Source of the DNA: Gyrodactylus bullatarudis
Taxonomy: Eukaryota; Platyhelminthes; Monogenea; Gyrodactylidea; Gyrodactylidae
Reading direction: 5' to 3'
Length of the DNA stretch: 64,000 nucleotides
NCBI GenBank assembly: GCA_012064415.1
Contig: SSNU01000163.1
Span: 558,001 to 622,000, forward strand
Shown here: in pieces, positions 1 to 9,420 of the stretch
Layout of the letters: every line of letters starts with the position of its first letter
How positions within the stretch are numbered: position 1 is the stretch's first letter
The notes under the pieces: model-generated
What the model saw: the letters and a program-made list of their open reading frames with translations, nothing else
Databases searched by the model: none
What the model was told of the DNA's origin: nothing
Made by a program: the position numbers and the translations under genes

Positions 1-84
1 ACTCTCTCTCGGTATTTTATTTGCACAACGAAAAAAACCATAGAGCCTTGAGAACAATGTTAGCTCAAGGAAAGTGAGCGAGCT

Positions 85-90
85 TATAAA
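85..90 (+). promoter_or_regulatory. TATA box of first DNase I-like gene
   Basis: TATAAA lies 40-45 bp before the ATG at 130. The same spacing is seen at the other secreted-protein genes of this window, which supports both the promoter and the chosen start codon. Confidence 0.55.
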
Positions 91-129
91 GGCAGGAAAA
101 TGATCCTGTTCTCCTTGAGAAGTTAACGA

Positions 130-1616
130 ATGCTGAAAAAGTTGACATTATTAATTGTATTCTTATTATGGACTGTGGTAAATGGCCAACAGTTCTGTCA
201 GCAAAGAATTCATAGGATAGGAGCCTTCAATATCCAAGTATTTGGTCAGACGAAAATGAAAAATGACCTTGTTGTTGAATCCCTATTGGCTGTGAGTTTA
301 GATTAATCTCGAGACCGTTTAGATTCTGAGTCGATACTCCATTGTTGCCATACAAGAAGTTCGGGATTCCTCCGATAGTGCCTTCCAAGAATTAGTTTTG
401 CGTCTAAGGGGGTAAATTTTATGAGAAAATTCCAAATTTTTTCTAGGAAAACAAACAGGAATCTCAATTACGTGCTGAGCTCAAGGCAAGGCCGCACTAA
501 CTCGAAAGAACAAATCGGCATCATCTTTGAGTAAATCGTCATTATCTAATTCGCAAAAATTTTAGTGTTGATCTCTTTGGGATCGTTGGAACATGGGAGT
601 ACCAAGATTTTGAGGGAACATTTGAACGTGCCCCATTTGCTGTCCTCGTTCAGTCTATAGGGGATAACATTGAACCTTTTATCATGATGGTCCATCATGC
701 TAGTCCGGACCATGTTGTTGTGGAGCTGGAAAAACTCTATGAAGCTGTTGCAGAGGTTGAAGCAGTCTGGAATACACGTGTGAGTTGTGAATTTCTACTA
801 CAAGATAATTTTCATTCTATCAAACAATTTCTCCCTTTGTCTTTAAACTAAGAGGTTGATGGTGGGCCGAGATTGCTCGGTTATACAAAACCTGTACGAA
901 TCTGGGATTTTTTTCAAAAATTTCTAGTTTGAATAAATGAAGAGAAATTCTCTTCAAGAGAAGCCATGTTCTACCTTTGAACAGGAGACAACTGAGGACT
1001 TGTTAGTATACTATGACCAAACCTAAGCTGGAAATGTAGGAGTCATAAGATTACAAAATTATGATTGCTATTATTATCAGAATAAATATAGTAGTCTGAA
1101 CTCACACTCCTTTTCGTTCAACACAAGCCAGAAAAAAACATCATTGATCAGGTAGCTAGTGAACAAAGTTATTTGTCTGAATTTTTACACAGAGTATCTA
1201 AAAACTCAAGAGGATACACTTACTATAGAATACAATCATAATGGGTGATATGAATGCAGACTGTGGGTATTTATCGATGAAAAAATCAAAGACGGTTCGT
1301 CTTTTCAACAGTCACGAATGGATTGTTCCCATCGAAAGAAATACAGACACCACTGTCGCCAAGAAAGCATGCGCATATGATCGGTGAGCACTTTAAATTT
1401 CTCTTACAGACCCTCTCCCCTAGATTCTTCATCAGGCCAGAGTTGGCCAGATACATTGACGGAAATTCCATTAGCGTTTTCAACTTTGCTAAGGAATATG
1501 GGTTTGGCATTGAATTCGTAAGTGTTTCTACTAACTAACTTTTTCTTCCCCAGGCAAAATTAATTAGCGACCATTATCCAATTGAATTGAATATTTCTGA
1601 TCAATTGTGTCACTAA
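130..1616 (+). CDS. secreted DNase I-like endonuclease, copy B (7 exons)
   Basis: Predicted Ca/Mg-dependent secreted DNase of the DNase I family (endonuclease/exonuclease/phosphatase fold). Exons read by eye: 130-291, 323-411, 447-530, 566-779, 1229-1383, 1424-1517, 1554-1616, giving 286 residues. Residues 1-19 form a signal peptide. Family motifs are in order: GAFNIQVFG, IQEVRDS (catalytic Glu 66), SKEQIG (second Glu), VHHASPD (His), GDMNADC, ACAYDR and ISDHYPIE. The two cysteines of the essential DNase I disulfide are present. Exons 2-5 have exactly the same lengths (89, 84, 214, 155) as copy A at 10980-11968, so the two are paralogues. Copy B has one extra intron near its end and an enlarged intron 4 (449 bp) that holds Penelope debris. 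The frame is intact throughout, so it is probably functional. The exact substrate is inferred. Confidence 0.88.
1060..1180 (+). mobile_element. Penelope tail relic inside an intron of DNase copy B
   Basis: The stretch around 1095-1172 (TTCAACACAAGCCAG, then a degraded GTCAGGTAGC...GAACAA block) matches the 3' coding tail of the Penelope-like repeats at 4280-4445, 29550-29825 and 61380-61680. It explains why this intron is 449 bp when the matching intron of copy A is 30 bp. Confidence 0.55.
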
Positions 1617-2808
1617 AGTTGTAATGTAATTCTCTCATCCCCTGTACAATAATACAGTGTATATCCTGAATATAAAAATCATCTTTCCAAATGAATGTGA
1701 ACATCTTTTGATTTCTTGCGCAATATTCTTGAGTCTTGTATACTCTAAATTGTAAATTTCGTGTCAAATCTTGTTGCCTTAATATTTTTCATTGAACAGG
1801 GAGTCTACAAAATCAATTTTTATTTGCTTAGAAAAGTATCACCTTTAACCTCGTCGTTTTACAGTGGTAGATGAGGAATTTTTATGTGGGATTTTCATAG
1901 GCTCTTTGAACATATATGAGTCTACGACTCCATCCTATGATGATGATGATGATGCCTACTTTTATTGTTTGAAGAAATTTTTTTTTTCAATAGGGTCAAT
2001 TTTATAAATTTCAAGATTGGACAAGAAAGTCAATAAACTTTTGAAAGATCCGTCATTTTCGAGAGATTTTGAATTATCGAAAATGATCGAGAAATCGAAA
2101 TTCAACTCCCAAACGATGGTGAGATGAAGCAGGTATTTTAGTATGATCGATTTTTTTATTTAATCTTGATCATGAAAAACTTCTTTCAAATCAATAAAAA
2201 ATTCAAAAAATTGGACTTTTCCGCAAAATTGAAATTCAAAAAATTACCTTATTTTTGTTGAAAATAAAGTTTTTCTAGATTTTTTTTCTTCAACTGTAAA
2301 AGTATCCAACGTGATTAATGGATTTCGAATAATCTCTTTGACATATTCGAATTCATAATAAAAATATCGAGATATCTGTAAAAATCATAAATTCCCAACT
2401 TCATATCAACTAGCTTTATTTTAAGGACTTACTAGTTTTGGACTGGTTTTAAGATTATTCTAAGATACAATTTCTCTAATTTCAAGAATATGCTGTAACA
2501 GACAGAACAAGTTGTATCCTGTTTCATGCATATCTCCACACTCTGGAATAGAAATAAACCAGAGAGAATAATAAAAAAACTCTTCTAAAAGATTTAGTAA
2601 TTTTCATAGACTTTACAACTTGTAAATTACCAGAGACCATCCTTGAACCAATAGTATAATAAAAAACTGAATGAAATGTCTAATGAAATATTGTAACCTG
2701 AAAAAAGTAGGTCCAATTTATCCAAGAATAAAAGGAATAACTAGCGATTCGTATTCTAAATTTATTTCGGCAATGTTTAAGATATTGTCCAAGTTAGGGG
2801 GGTTTGGA
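1617..2808. other. intergenic, with a dispersed repeat at about 2000-2430
   Basis: No gene seen. A short ATG-rich microsatellite sits near 1937-1955. About 2000-2430 is a copy of a non-coding repeat also found at 28080-28385, 37268-37327 and 62770-63260; the best shared block is AAAAATCATAAATTCCCA followed by CTTCATATCAACTAGC. Confidence 0.5.
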
Positions 2809-3063
2809 CTAATCCGAGTCATCACCACTCTCATTGTGTTCCTTCTTGCCTTTCTTGTCTTTCTTGCCCTTCTTTTCCTTTTTGCCCTTCTTGCCCTTGC
2901 CCTTCTTATCTTTGCCTTCGCCTCCCTTCTCACCCTTGTGTCTCTTGTCAACATCCTGGTCTCTATGACTGAGGCCAAAATCCTCTCCTGAGTTGGATGG
3001 ACGCTTGCTCTCGACCAAGCCAACAATTATCATTGCAACAACAAGTAGATAGAAATAATTCAT
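2809..3063 (-). CDS. small secreted Lys-rich peptide (84 aa), peptide family member 1
   Basis: Unknown function. Residues 1-19 are a signal peptide (MNYFYLLVVAMIIVGLVES), followed by KRPSNSGEDFGLSHRD, which matches the post-signal motif of the genes at 4594-5025 and 9878-10111. The rest is a nearly pure Lys/Gly/Glu tract of repeated KGKKGKK-type units ending in an acidic tail (ESGDDSD), so it is intrinsically disordered and very basic. A TATA box at 3105-3112 fixes the start at 3063. It is a single exon, as are the other peptide genes. It could be a mucus, matrix or gland product. A plus-strand open frame across the same bases is the mirror image of this tract. Confidence 0.72.
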   Translation of the reverse strand: MNYFYLLVVAMIIVGLVESKRPSNSGEDFGLSHRDQDVDKRHKGEKGGEGKDKKGKGKKGKKEKKGKKDKKGKKEHNESGDDSD

Positions 3064-3104
3064 TCTCGAATGCTTTTCAATGATCTAATTCTCAATCTCC
3101 AGTA

Positions 3105-3112
3105 TATTTATA
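3105..3112 (-). promoter_or_regulatory. TATA box of peptide gene 1
   Basis: TATAAATA read on the minus strand, 41 bp before the ATG at 3063. Identical octamers precede the peptide genes at 5025 and 9368. Confidence 0.6.
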
Positions 3113-3635
3113 CTCATCCAGGAGATGGAATAATAATATTTAGCATTCAGAGATGTACTGAATCAGATTATACACACACATTTTGTGTATTTCACAAGGC
3201 AGCCGAACTGGCAATGTTAATAAAACAATATTACATGCTTGTTCTCATTTCCAATACCAATTGTTGCAATACATAGAAATGCATATGTGAACAGAGTTGG
3301 AAGAAGTTGCATTTGAATCCAAAGAGAGTGCTCTCGGATCAATTAGTTAACTTCCGCTATTGACTTCGGCATGTGATTATCTGTGTACAATTGAAATAAT
3401 TGGATAAGAAATACTTTTTATCTAACATCTTTAGAATGATCCTTGATAAATTAAGATGAACAATGGACTTGCAAGAAAAATCATGTCACTAACAGCTGTT
3501 CAAGTGCAATAGGGCTTATCCTAATTATCTAATCTTTTTCGGAAAAATTAGGATACTGTTGACTTCAAAGTGTGAAAGAAATCATGATCACTATTAGAAA
3601 ATCTCCAAAAGTATTTTCAGACTTTGAACCAAGTA
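3113..3635. other. intergenic, nothing recognised
   Basis: AT-rich, no coding or repeat signal that I can support. Confidence 0.4.
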
Positions 3636-3905
3636 GTTGTTCAGGGAGCTGTTCGGCATAGATTGACTAATAACTTTGTTCGCTTGCTACCTGACTATGT
3701 TGTCTTCTGGCTTTTATTGGCCTATCTGTAGAAAAAGAAAGGGGAGAGAATGGCGTAGCATTTCTTGAAAAAATATAGTGATTGTTATAGTAATCAGAAT
3801 TATTAGAGTAATAACTCTGATAATATAATTCATCACTTGAACGAAGACTAAAATTAGAATAAAAAACATTCAGATTACCCTGATAAAAATAGTTAGGACT
3901 CACAT
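3636..3905 (-). mobile_element. Penelope-like element, 3' coding tail (copy 1)
   Basis: The open frame at 3667-3903 reads MSPNYFYQGNLNVFYSN, then Ser/Tyr/Asn-rich sequence, and ends in KARRQHSQVASEQ. The same tail follows a GIY-YIG domain at 61040-61570, which identifies it as the extreme C-terminus of a Penelope-like ORF. Its downstream flank (AACAGCTCCCTG on the minus strand) is shared with 29838 and 63770. Only the 3' end of the element is present. Confidence 0.7.
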
Positions 3906-4090
3906 TCTTGATTTTTAAGAAATACTACACCTTTCTCTTACTTTTCTTTTTCTACAGAACAATACAAGCCAGAAGACAACGTTAAAGTCAATCTCTTCCG
4001 AATAGCTCCCTGAAGAACTACTTGGTTCAAAATTCTGATAATATAATCCATCACAAGGAATATTAAAATTAAGATTAGAATAAAAAAATT
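3906..4090. mobile_element. rearranged Penelope tail fragments
   Basis: About 3915-4045 repeats the tail on the plus strand with part of it missing, down to the shared end AGCTCCCTGAAGAACTACTT. About 4040-4085 then reads back into the tail on the minus strand. With 3636-3905 and 4280-4445 this makes a mosaic of inverted partial copies. Confidence 0.55.
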
Positions 4091-4115
4091 TCTTTTATAT
4101 TCTAAACACATATAA

Positions 4116-4205
4116 AAGGTTAGAGAACAACCGGGTAGTGTCTGAAGAGACCCGGCCAAATATAACGTTTATCACTTGAATATACACTTGTTGTTCTCTA
4201 ACCTT
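4116..4205 (+). ncRNA. hammerhead-ribozyme-like repeat, copy a
   Basis: Layout of a type I hammerhead. A perfect 16-bp outer stem pairs 4116-4131 with 4190-4205. Inside it are the core CTGAAGA (4142-4148), an 8-nt stem-loop II block GACCCGGC, CAA where a hammerhead needs GAA, stem-loop III ATA/TAT, and the expected unpaired C before ACTT. The CAA change makes this copy probably inactive. Loop II (CCCGG) is complementary to CCGGG at 4131-4135 in the internal loop of stem I, which could be a loop-loop contact or an alternative hairpin. Hammerheads are known in Penelope-like elements, and this copy lies among Penelope tails. Confidence 0.55.
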
Positions 4206-4228
4206 CCATATGAGTTTAGAATCTACCA

Positions 4229-4261
4229 ATAATATTCTTGATGAAGCTTGACGATATTATC
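4229..4261 (+). repeat. conserved stem-loop downstream of the hammerhead-like copy
   Basis: ATAATAT (4229-4235) pairs with ATATTAT (4254-4260) around a loop reading TTGATGAAGCTTGACG. A close match with a similar stem is at 8716-8744. It resembles a degraded second hammerhead core (TTGATGA), but the GAA box is not clear. Confidence 0.35.
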
Positions 4262-4279
4262 TTACAAAAAACATTTAGA

Positions 4280-4445
4280 TTGTGAGTCCAAATTATTTTT
4301 ATCAGGGTAATCTAATTTTTTTTAGTCTAATCTTAATTTTTAAGAAATACAACACCTTTCTCTCCTCTTTCTTTTTCAACAGATAGACCAACACAAGCCA
4401 GAGGACAACATAGTCAGGTAGCAAAAGAACAGCGTTAAAGTCGAT
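4280..4445 (+). mobile_element. Penelope-like element, 3' coding tail (copy 2)
   Basis: Plus-strand copy of the tail with an internal deletion: TGAGTCCAAATTATTTTTATC at its start and ACACAAGCCAGAGG...GTCAGGTAGC at its end. Frameshifted, 3' end only. Confidence 0.6.
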
Positions 4446-4593
4446 TGGGATTTTTCCTGGAAATGATAAATTCCCATTTTCATAGGGATTTAAACTAATT
4501 TAATTTGTTCTCAAAGAAATTTCTGAGTAATATGACAAAATTTCTTACAAAAGTATATATTATTATTTATGCATCAACTTTATCTTTAGATTC

Positions 4594-5025
4594 TCAAGCG
4601 TCTTGTGGACCATCAGCTTGATCACTAGTGTCAGGAATCTCTGGTGCTACAGTAGTCTCTTCTGCAGAATCATCTCCATTAGCTTTATCATTAGTTTCAG
4701 GAATCTCTGGTGCTACAGTAGTCTCTTCTGCAGAATCATCTCCATTAGCTTTATCATTAGTTTCAGGAACCTCTGGGGCTACAGTAGTCTCTTCAGATGC
4801 TTCAGACTCCTCTTCTTCATCCTCCTTTTCGTCTTCATCTTTTCCATCGTTCTCGTCTCCGTTTTTGAATTTATCTCTGTTTTTATTTTTTTCATTACCA
4901 CGTCCCCTTCCATTACCAACTCCTCTATGGCTCTGACCAAAAGCTCTGCCTGGATTATCTGGTCTCACAGCTTCAGTTATTGTGAGGGCAATGATTGCCA
5001 ATATTAATAGGATGAAGAATTTCAT
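4594..5025 (-). CDS. small secreted acidic peptide with 22-residue repeats (143 aa), family member 2
   Basis: Unknown function. Residues 1-19 are a signal peptide almost identical to that of the gene at 9108-9368 (shared core LAIIALTITEA). Next comes VRPDNPGRAFGQSHRG, the family motif, then a Gly/Arg/Asn/Lys stretch, a Glu/Asp run, and about two and a half copies of a 22-residue unit containing EETTVAPE(I/V)PETND and KANGDDSA. The Thr-rich repeats look like an O-glycosylation platform (inference). An in-frame ATG exists at 5055, but it falls between the TATA box and the likely transcript start, so 5025 is preferred. Single exon. Confidence 0.75.
   Translation of the reverse strand: MKFFILLILAIIALTITEAVRPDNPGRAFGQSHRGVGNGRGRGNEKNKNRDKFKNGDENDGKDEDEKEDEEEESEASEETTVAPEVPETNDKANGDDSAEETTVAPEIPETNDKANGDDSAEETTVAPEIPDTSDQADGPQDA
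4628..4800 (-). repeat. 66-bp coding tandem repeat
   Basis: Two nearly identical 66-bp units plus a partial, more diverged third encode the EETTVAPEIP repeats of the peptide at 4594-5025. The near identity of two units suggests recent expansion. Confidence 0.75.
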
Positions 5026-5057
5026 TTTTGATTGAAAGTTTGCTACAAAATACACAG

Positions 5058-5065
5058 TATTTATA
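5058..5065 (-). promoter_or_regulatory. TATA box of peptide gene 2
   Basis: TATAAATA on the minus strand, 33 bp before the ATG at 5025. It argues against using the in-frame ATG at 5055. Confidence 0.6.
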
Positions 5066-5284
5066 GAGAAATTTCTTTTGAATTAACAGGTGTCTCATGT
5101 GAGACGTCTGCTTGTAATCTCTCCTGATCAATGATAGGAATTCTCTAGTAAAAATAGAAGTTAATCGATAATAAGACGGAATGATATCATTCTTGATGAA
5201 TCTCGTAATAAGAATCACTGCTAATTCGGGAACAGAGGTGAGTGTTTTTGGATCCATCATTAAACTTGTGATCAATCTATCCAT

Positions 5285-5392
5285 TTTATTTATTGTATTT
5301 TATTTCTATTTATACAAGCAGATTTCGTTATAATTTGTATTTATATTTTCAATTCAATATAAGATTTTTTTTCTAACAAAAAAAAAATTAAT
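5285..5392 (+). mobile_element. LINE 3' tail only
   Basis: Ends in TTCTAACAAAAAAAAAA, the same tail as the LINE copies ending at about 7062 and 7756. No coding part remains, as expected for a strongly 5'-truncated insertion. Confidence 0.45.
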
Positions 5393-5699
5393 GTCGAGAA
5401 AACATCTTATTTTAGATCGAGATTCTCAAGTTTGAAAATTTCTTAATCGACAAAAACCCTAGCAAGTCGAAAATAACTCTTAGGCTGAAAGATATCGGCT
5501 CTAAATTTCGTAAAACTGCCGATCAACTTTCTCTTGATTTATGATTTAGAAATATGCAACTTTTCAGAGCAATAATACAAAGTTTAGATTCAAACACAGC
5601 AACTCTTAAGAGCAAGGTGGGAGTATGAGGTGGTTTAGAAGTAAACAGCTAACTCCTTATTTATAAATCCCTAGTTATTATAAATCTTTCAAGTACAAA

Positions 5700-6485
5700 A
5701 GAACAGAAGGGTCAACCATCGGTCCGCTTCTCTTCAACCTTTGCTTCGCTGATATTCAGCTCCCAGAGAGTACTGAGGGTGCTCTCTTTAAATTTGCAGA
5801 CGATATTAAATTCGTCTTCAAGGTGAGAAACTCCCTTGATATATTGAAAATCAACCACTACTTCTACTCTCTAAAAGATTCACTCGAGTCCATGGGGCTC
5901 TGTCTAAACAGAGATAAATGCAAAATAATGCTCCCATTGGGTCTCCCTGCAACCCTCCTTGAATCGCTTCTACTTCCTGGAGAAATTGTCTCCTTTACTT
6001 TTGATCTGGGTTTCAGTATTGATTCAAAATTAAAATCCAATTTTAAAAAGATCTTCTACTTTTTAAAAACTATTCAAAAATTCTCCAAGTCATTTTGATT
6101 ATCTATTTCCTCTGTTATACGATATAAATAATTATCAATCTTTAGAGATTGAAAGAATCCAATATCGTTTTTTGCATTCACTGTATCCGAATCTTGACTC
6201 TTATAATGCGCTTATCTCGATCTGGGGGCTACAGCCACTGTAAATCAGAAGATGTGCTTTTATTATAAAAAATTTTATAAACTCGTCTTCATCTATTACC
6301 TCCTCCTACAATCTCAGAAATAAAAACTATAATGTTCATATCTTATTGTCATCTTTTAGACAATTAGACGCTAAATTCAATCTTTCAGATTGTAACAACG
6401 CCCATGATCTTAAATCTATTATGTTATATATTAGATCAAAAATAGATTATTCAAAATCTCTCTTATACTCTTCCTTACATTTATA
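5700..6485 (+). mobile_element. LINE (non-LTR) reverse transcriptase fragment, copy 1
   Basis: Reads GSTIGPLLFNLCFADIQ, then FKFADDIKFVF (catalytic FADD box at 5793-5804), then NRDKCKIMLPLG: the QG...GPLLFN, [YF]ADD and following motifs of non-LTR reverse transcriptases. After a frame break near 6098 it resumes as the C-terminal domain (LEIERIQYRFLHSLYPNLD; SDCNNAHDLKSI; IDYSKSLLYSSLHL). The N-terminus and endonuclease domain are missing. Dead copy. Confidence 0.8.
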
Positions 6486-7062
6486 AATGTCAAAATCCAG
6501 TTTGATCTTCGATTTAATGCTCAGATTCATTTATATCCTCTATTTCTTATATCCTGATTTAGAATCTTATAATTCTCGCATATTAGTCTCTGGGCTCAAC
6601 CCTCTCTGGGTTAGAAGATATGCTATTATTGTTAAATCATTTGCTAAATCTGTTAACTTATTTGAAAACTCATATAACCTCAGAAACCCCTCTTTTTCAA
6701 ATCACTATTTACTATCATCATATAATATGATTGATAAAAAATATAAAATATCAGACTGTCACGACCTAACTGATATTAAAACTATAATGTCACACATTAG
6801 GTCCAAACTTGAATATTCTAAGAGTCTCCTCTATGCTAATCTTCATTAATCCCAGAATGTTTAATGAAATTTCTTGAAAGGTTTATATATTTCTACAAAA
6901 CTCATTACACATATTTCATGAACATAGATTAATCAAATTATTATTATTTTTTTATCGAACCGCCATATTATATCCAGAGATGCTGTGTATATATATTTGT
7001 ATTTATATTTATTTATTTTATCTTTTATAAATCAATAAAATCATACTATCTAACAAAAAAAA
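6486..7062 (+). mobile_element. LINE C-terminal fragment, copy 2, with 3' tail
   Basis: The frame at 6487-6849 contains LYPDLESYNSRILVSGLNPL, SDCHDLTDIKTIMSHIRSKL and EYSKSLLYANLH, homologous to the end of copy 1. It is followed by a 3' UTR with AATAAAAT and the tail CTATCTAACAAAAAAAAG. It sits in tandem directly behind copy 1. Confidence 0.75.
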
Positions 7063-7380
7063 GATTTTTTTTTTGAAATTGCAACATTATATTATGTAGA
7101 TTGATATAAATAACATAAATATGTACAGAGAAATCATAGATGTTCAAAATATAGTTTTTTTTAAATCAAAAAATCCATAAGCAAGACGAGACATCCTGGG
7201 TTTCTGCGGTTGGCACATCCTCTTAAGGTCCTTCAGCAGAATTAGTCTCTAATACACACTGAATAGAAATTGATTGCAAAGTGTGCAACGACAACAAGCC
7301 AGGTGCTAAATCAATTCAAACTTTTATCTCACAGTCAGAGGTTTAACTTTATTGAATGTAAAAGGTCTCAAAAAGGGGAC

Positions 7381-7660
7381 TTATTCAGTCAAATGTAAAT
7401 TAGAGTAAAGAAGAGACAAAGAGTAATCAAGTTTAGTTCTTAAATAAGAGATTATTGATTTTAGATCATAAAGGTTATCACAATCCGAGAGCGTAAATTT
7501 AGAGTCTAAACATCTAAATTGATTGAGGAGAAAATGGTACGAGTAGGCTGTGTAACGGAGGGAATAACATTTACAGATTGGTTCGGAGAAAGAGGCGAAA
7601 TTTTTAATAATGAAAGCCGAATAAATGACTCTATTGAACAAATTCAGCTGGACTTAGTTG
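7381..7660 (-). mobile_element. LINE C-terminal fragment, copy 3 (inverted)
   Basis: The frame at 7381-7641 reads SAFIIKNFASFSEP, then SDCDNLYDLKSIISYLRTKL and DYSLSLLYSNLHL, the same terminal domain as copies 1 and 2 but on the opposite strand. About 7660-7756 (+) carries another LINE 3' tail (AATAAAATATTTCTAACAAA), so two insertions abut here. Confidence 0.7.
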
Positions 7661-7756
7661 TATTCTTATGTCTATTGTAACCTTATATGTATAACTATTT
7701 ATAACCATATTTACCTATATTATACATATCAATAAAATATTTCTAACAAAAAAAAG

Positions 7757-8229
7757 AACACAAATGATCCTAATTTTTGTCCTATACAGTGTAAAGTAGG
7801 CTAGGGTAAACTTTTTTTTCTACGAGAAACTCACAAGAGTACTTACTTTTGGGATGAAATTTAGTACTCAGATCCTGTTTAGCATATTTTTAAACCGTGA
7901 AAGACATCTTCCATTATGTCATTGCCCTTTTTTCCCACAATATGGACATGATAAAACAACGAAATTCACCATGAAGGCTCTCTTGATGATAAGATGGCTA
8001 TTTTTGAAGACAAAACTTAGGAAACTGATTAATATATTGATAATTTTACCAGAAAATCCAGAGCTCTAATTCTGGTTATAGTTTTTATAACTTAGGTAGA
8101 AGAGATTTATAACTGATTTTTTCGTTCAACATTGAATTTGCCATTGAAGTTTTGGGGGAATAATCTTTATTGAGAGAAATCGAACCCCCTCCCAGATTTA
8201 GCTCAACACAATGCACAAGTGAAAATTGA
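7757..8229. other. intergenic, nothing recognised
   Basis: Short open frames only, without support. Confidence 0.35.
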
Positions 8230-8454
8230 AATGAAAATCCAGAGAAGTTGGCTGTAGCCAATAATCACAAATTACAAGTGCAAAGTTCAGCCCCAGCAAC
8301 CAATTTAGAGTTGGCAATCAATGAACAATCCGAGAAGTCAACTGTAGTTGATAATCAAATTATGAGTCAACCTACAATTAGTGCAAATAACGAGGTGAAA
8401 AAAAGCATCCATCAATTAAACATAAGCGAAAAAGACACAGCGGTCAGTTACTAA
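8230..8454 (+). other. open frame with weak internal repeat, unknown
   Basis: Open from 8230 without an ATG at its head. It contains two loosely similar blocks (NPEKLAVANNHKLQVQ and EQSEKSTVVDNQIMSQ). It lies just upstream of hammerhead-like copy b, so it may be part of a degraded retroelement. No family recognised. Confidence 0.2.
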
Positions 8455-8595
8455 TGGATCGATTTCTAAAGCGACAAAAATGAAGCAGCCTGGAAACAGG
8501 ATCATAAAAAAAATGAACACCTCCCCCCTCCCTGAGTTCCTTTTTATCAAATGGAAGAGCAGAAAAATTTGCAATGTAATAGTATATAATCAGAG

Positions 8596-8665
8596 CCTGG
8601 GATCAAGTCTGAAGAGACCCGGCGTAATAAAACGTTTGTCACTTATTATTCATTCGTTCTCCTAT
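8596..8665 (+). ncRNA. hammerhead-ribozyme-like repeat, copy b
   Basis: Core CTGAAGA (8609-8615), GACCCGGC, GTA where GAA is needed, stem III ATA/TGT, unpaired C, and inner stem I AAGT (8605-8608) pairing with ACTT (8641-8644). The same inner stem in the copy at 62.4 kb is GAGT/ACTC, a compensatory A-U to C-G type change. The altered GAA box suggests an inactive copy. Confidence 0.45.
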
Positions 8666-8715
8666 CTTCCTTATGAGTGTTGACTCTAGTCATAAATAAT
8701 TTACTTGATAATAAT

Positions 8716-8744
8716 AATACTTGATGAGGCTCGGCAACATTATC
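8716..8744 (+). repeat. second copy of the stem-loop following the hammerhead-like repeat
   Basis: TTGATGAGGCTCGGCAAC flanked by ATAAT and ATTAT. It occupies the same relative position as 4229-4261 does to copy a, so the two motifs travel together. Confidence 0.35.
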
Positions 8745-8752
8745 GTTCCAAT

Positions 8753-9107
8753 CTGATTTATCTAGGAAAATGACGTTGATCAAGAGGTTTTACTTTTTCC
8801 ATAAAGAATTTCTTTGAAATTTTGTCTAACTTTGCTCCCGAGTGTCGCTTCAGGTCTAGTAATAAATGAGCTCAAACATTGAATAATAGCAACACGGCTC
8901 ACAAAATTCAGAAAATGGCCTCATTTATGTTGGGTTGATTTATTCCAGCAGATTATCTAATCATTTCGTTATGACTTTTGAAACATAGCAGTCTTGGATA
9001 AAAACTAGCGAATACATTAGGTACAGACTTGCTCAAGTAATTATGATTAAACATTGAAGATAAATTTTATTCACTTGAAGCTATTTTAATATAACAAATA
9101 TAATGAA
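8753..9107. other. intergenic, nothing recognised
   Basis: AT-rich spacer downstream of the peptide gene at 9108. Confidence 0.35.
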
Positions 9108-9368
9108 CTAAGAAACAACTTCGCTAGATTCAGAACTAACTCCTCCCTCAGTAGGTTCTTCAGTTTGATTTTGTTCTTCATTAGCATCATCGCCACCTTC
9201 TTTCTCCTGCTTACCGTAGCCTTTACCATAACCCTTTCCGTGACCATGACCCTTTCCTTCGCCATAACCGTTTCCATGACCATATCCTTCACCTGAATGT
9301 TCCGGTTTTGCAGCTTCAGTTATTGTGAGGGCAATGATGGCCAATAAGAGGAGGATCAAGAACTTCAT
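9108..9368 (-). CDS. small secreted Gly/His/Lys-rich peptide (86 aa), family member 3
   Basis: Unknown function. The signal peptide MKFLILLLLAIIALTITEA is near-identical to that of the gene at 4594-5025. The mature start AKPEHSGEGYGHGNGY keeps the [KR]PxxxGxx[FY]G pattern. Then come GYGKGHGHGK-type repeats (residues about 26-53) and an acidic Glu/Ser-rich end. Gly/His-rich stretches of this kind occur in some antimicrobial, metal-binding and matrix proteins; none is recognisable here. Single exon, with a TATA box at 9413-9420. Confidence 0.75.
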   Translation of the reverse strand: MKFLILLLLAIIALTITEAAKPEHSGEGYGHGNGYGEGKGHGHGKGYGKGYGKQEKEGGDDANEEQNQTEEPTEGGVSSESSEVVS

Positions 9369-9412
9369 TGTAGTATAACTTCAATCGAATGCCTTTTTAC
9401 TAATATCATCTT

Positions 9413-9420
9413 TATTTATA
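9413..9420 (-). promoter_or_regulatory. TATA box of peptide gene 3
   Basis: TATAAATA on the minus strand, 44 bp before the ATG at 9368. Confidence 0.6.

Noticed and set aside
2671..2991. Leu/Phe-rich plus-strand frame that looks like a membrane protein
   Set aside because: It is the reverse complement of the Lys-rich secreted peptide at 2809-3063; the minus-strand frame has the TATA box and signal peptide.
4603..5007. Ser-rich and Phe-rich plus-strand frames across the 66-bp repeat
   Set aside because: Antisense shadows of the repeat-bearing peptide gene.
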